DNA of 6,142 nt, taken from contig DAKU01000021.1 in NCBI GenBank assembly GCA_002508425.1, positions 1 through 6,142 on the forward strand, written 5' to 3'. Both the position numbers and the translations under genes were made by a program. Position 1 is the first letter of the stretch. Each line of letters begins with the position of its first letter. Positions 5,732 through 6,142 of this stretch are shown here, in pieces. The notes beneath the pieces are model-generated. The model was not told the origin of the DNA. It searched no databases and saw nothing but the letters and a program-made list of their open reading frames with translations. The DNA comes from Methanosarcinaceae archaeon UBA470 (lineage in GTDB: Archaea; Halobacteriota; Methanosarcinia; Methanosarcinales; Methanosarcinaceae).

Positions 5732-5767
5732 AAATCATTTTAACTGATCTTCCTTAGAAAATGATTT
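5732..5767 (-). terminator. TRAM-gene terminator hairpin
   Basis: AAATCATTTT (5732-5741) and AAAATGATTT (5758-5767) are perfect 10-bp complements around a 16-nt loop. The hairpin starts 8 nt after the TRAM stop on the minus strand and is followed by TTTTCCTTATCTCTTTTC. The loop also contains TTCCTTA (5750-5756), complementary to TAAGGAA (5726-5732), so an alternative fold exists. Confidence 0.6.
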
Positions 5768-5775
5768 AATTATTA

Positions 5776-5982
5776 TTACTCTACAACTTCACCAAATGCG
5801 AATTTGCGCATGACCTTTGTGACCTTTATGGTCACTTCATCGCCCACAGATGTACCTGGAACGAAGATCACGAAACCGCTTACTCTAGCAATTCCGTCGC
5901 CTTCTTTTGCAATGTCTTCAATGGTTACTTCGTATTCCTTTCCAGCATCAACCGGAGCAGTTGATTCATTTCTGTTGAACAA
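5776..5982 (-). CDS. Single-TRAM-domain RNA-binding protein
   Basis: Cytoplasmic RNA-binding protein (68 aa) consisting of one TRAM domain, a small OB-like beta barrel, at about residues 12-68. Diagnostic features are GKEYEVTIEDIAKEGDGIARV, the GFVIFVPGTSVGD loop and the terminal IKVTKVMRKFAFGEVVE. Residues 1-11 (NRNESTAPVD) are a short polar tail. Stand-alone TRAM proteins are typical of methanogens. The Ctr proteins of Methanococcoides burtonii and a Methanococcus homologue behave as RNA chaperones, and Ctr proteins respond to cold, so RNA melting is the likely job here. The TTG at 5982 is the start, shown by GGAAGTGA (5988-5995) five nt upstream; an ATG just inside (5972) is out of frame. 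A TATA box at 6127-6134 implies a leader of about 120 nt, suggesting post-transcriptional control. It converges on aIF1A and ends at strong hairpins. Confidence 0.93.
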   Translation of the reverse strand: MFNRNESTAPVDAGKEYEVTIEDIAKEGDGIARVSGFVIFVPGTSVGDEVTIKVTKVMRKFAFGEVVE

Positions 5983-5987
5983 CTATT

Positions 5988-5995
5988 TCACTTCC
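5988..5995 (-). promoter_or_regulatory. Shine-Dalgarno of the TRAM gene
   Basis: GGAAGTGA (one mismatch to GGAGGTGA) lies 5 nt before the TTG start. Its first bases are part of AAAGG (5994-5998), complementary to CCTTT (minus strand, 6012-6016) 13 nt upstream, so partial masking by a small hairpin is possible. Confidence 0.6.
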
Positions 5996-6103
5996 TTTAC
6001 AAATAAGCTTAAAAGGTGCACTTGCTGGAAGCATACGGAAAATAGCAGTTACAAAGTAATACCATTAAAAGCCTTATGTTCTCAAAACAGTTACACACTC
6101 AAA

Positions 6104-6118
6104 GCATGGATATCATGC
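6104..6118. repeat. Inverted repeat at the TRAM transcription start
   Basis: GCATG-GATAT-CATGC has perfect 5-bp arms and a 5-bp spacer. It lies 9 bp downstream of the TATA box and covers the predicted transcription start (about 6100-6107), a usual operator position for archaeal repressors. Confidence 0.4.
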
Positions 6119-6126
6119 CATCTAGA

Positions 6127-6134
6127 TATATAAA
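6127..6134 (-). promoter_or_regulatory. TATA box of the TRAM gene
   Basis: Minus-strand TTTATATA is the exact methanogen consensus, with AAATA upstream. It predicts a start near 6102 and a leader of about 120 nt. Confidence 0.6.
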
Positions 6135-6142
6135 TATTTGCA

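Larger units (their letters stand above)
5326..5775. other. Intergenic region with degenerate ORF and hairpins
   Basis: This stretch of 450 bases between convergent aIF1A and the TRAM gene has no intact gene. It holds the aIF1A terminator, an inverted repeat (5399-5427), a truncated AbrB-like frame (5441-5545) and two strong hairpins (5701-5718, 5732-5767). Between 5546 and 5700 nothing more was recognised. Confidence 0.6.

Noticed and set aside
1..6142. CRISPR arrays, tRNA or rRNA genes, insertion sequences, prophage or defence genes
   Set aside because: No regularly spaced repeats, cloverleaf-like sequence, transposase or terminal inverted repeats were seen on either strand.

Overview
The window reads as archaeal chromosome, most likely from a methylotrophic or psychrotolerant member of the Methanosarcinaceae (Methanolobus/Methanococcoides type). 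The reasons are an archaeal aIF1A with a TTG start, a stand-alone single-TRAM-domain protein, a DeaD-type RNA helicase with a DbpA tail, TTTATATA-type TATA boxes, GGAGGTGA-type ribosome binding sites, AT-rich intergenic DNA, and TAA stops on all six intact genes. The genus is inference from protein character; no search was run.

Layout. At the left, on the minus strand, is a DMT/EamA-family permease (130-1020). It lies 39 nt downstream of a full-length DEAD-box RNA helicase (1060-2688) and probably shares its transcript. Upstream of the helicase TATA box sits an unlisted 38-codon gene for a Lys/Ala/Pro-rich, strongly basic peptide (2868-2984). It has a perfect GGAGGTGA ribosome binding site and a TATA box embedded in a 16-bp palindrome. 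A gene-poor AT-rich stretch (2985-3375) follows, then a LarA-type nickel-pincer racemase/epimerase (3376-4626, minus). Its real N-terminus appears to begin at an ATT codon, because coding similarity continues 46 codons above the first ATG. A divergent 360-nt intergenic region separates it from aIF1A (4987-5325, plus), which is followed by a hairpin/T-run terminator. Next comes a half-length AbrB/SpoVT-type DNA-binding ORF ending in a premature TAG (5441-5545), preceded by an inverted repeat. The right end carries a 68-aa TRAM-domain RNA-binding protein (5776-5982, minus) with a long predicted leader; its TATA box lies at the window edge.

Functional theme. Four of the six intact genes concern RNA or translation, or could: the DeaD helicase, aIF1A, the TRAM protein and, speculatively, the small basic peptide. 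In Methanococcoides burtonii both the DeaD helicase and small TRAM proteins are linked to growth in the cold and act on RNA structure. The cluster may therefore be a loose RNA-folding/translation neighbourhood of separately promoted genes rather than an operon. LarA and the permease look like metabolic bystanders. No CRISPR array, tRNA, rRNA or insertion sequence was seen.
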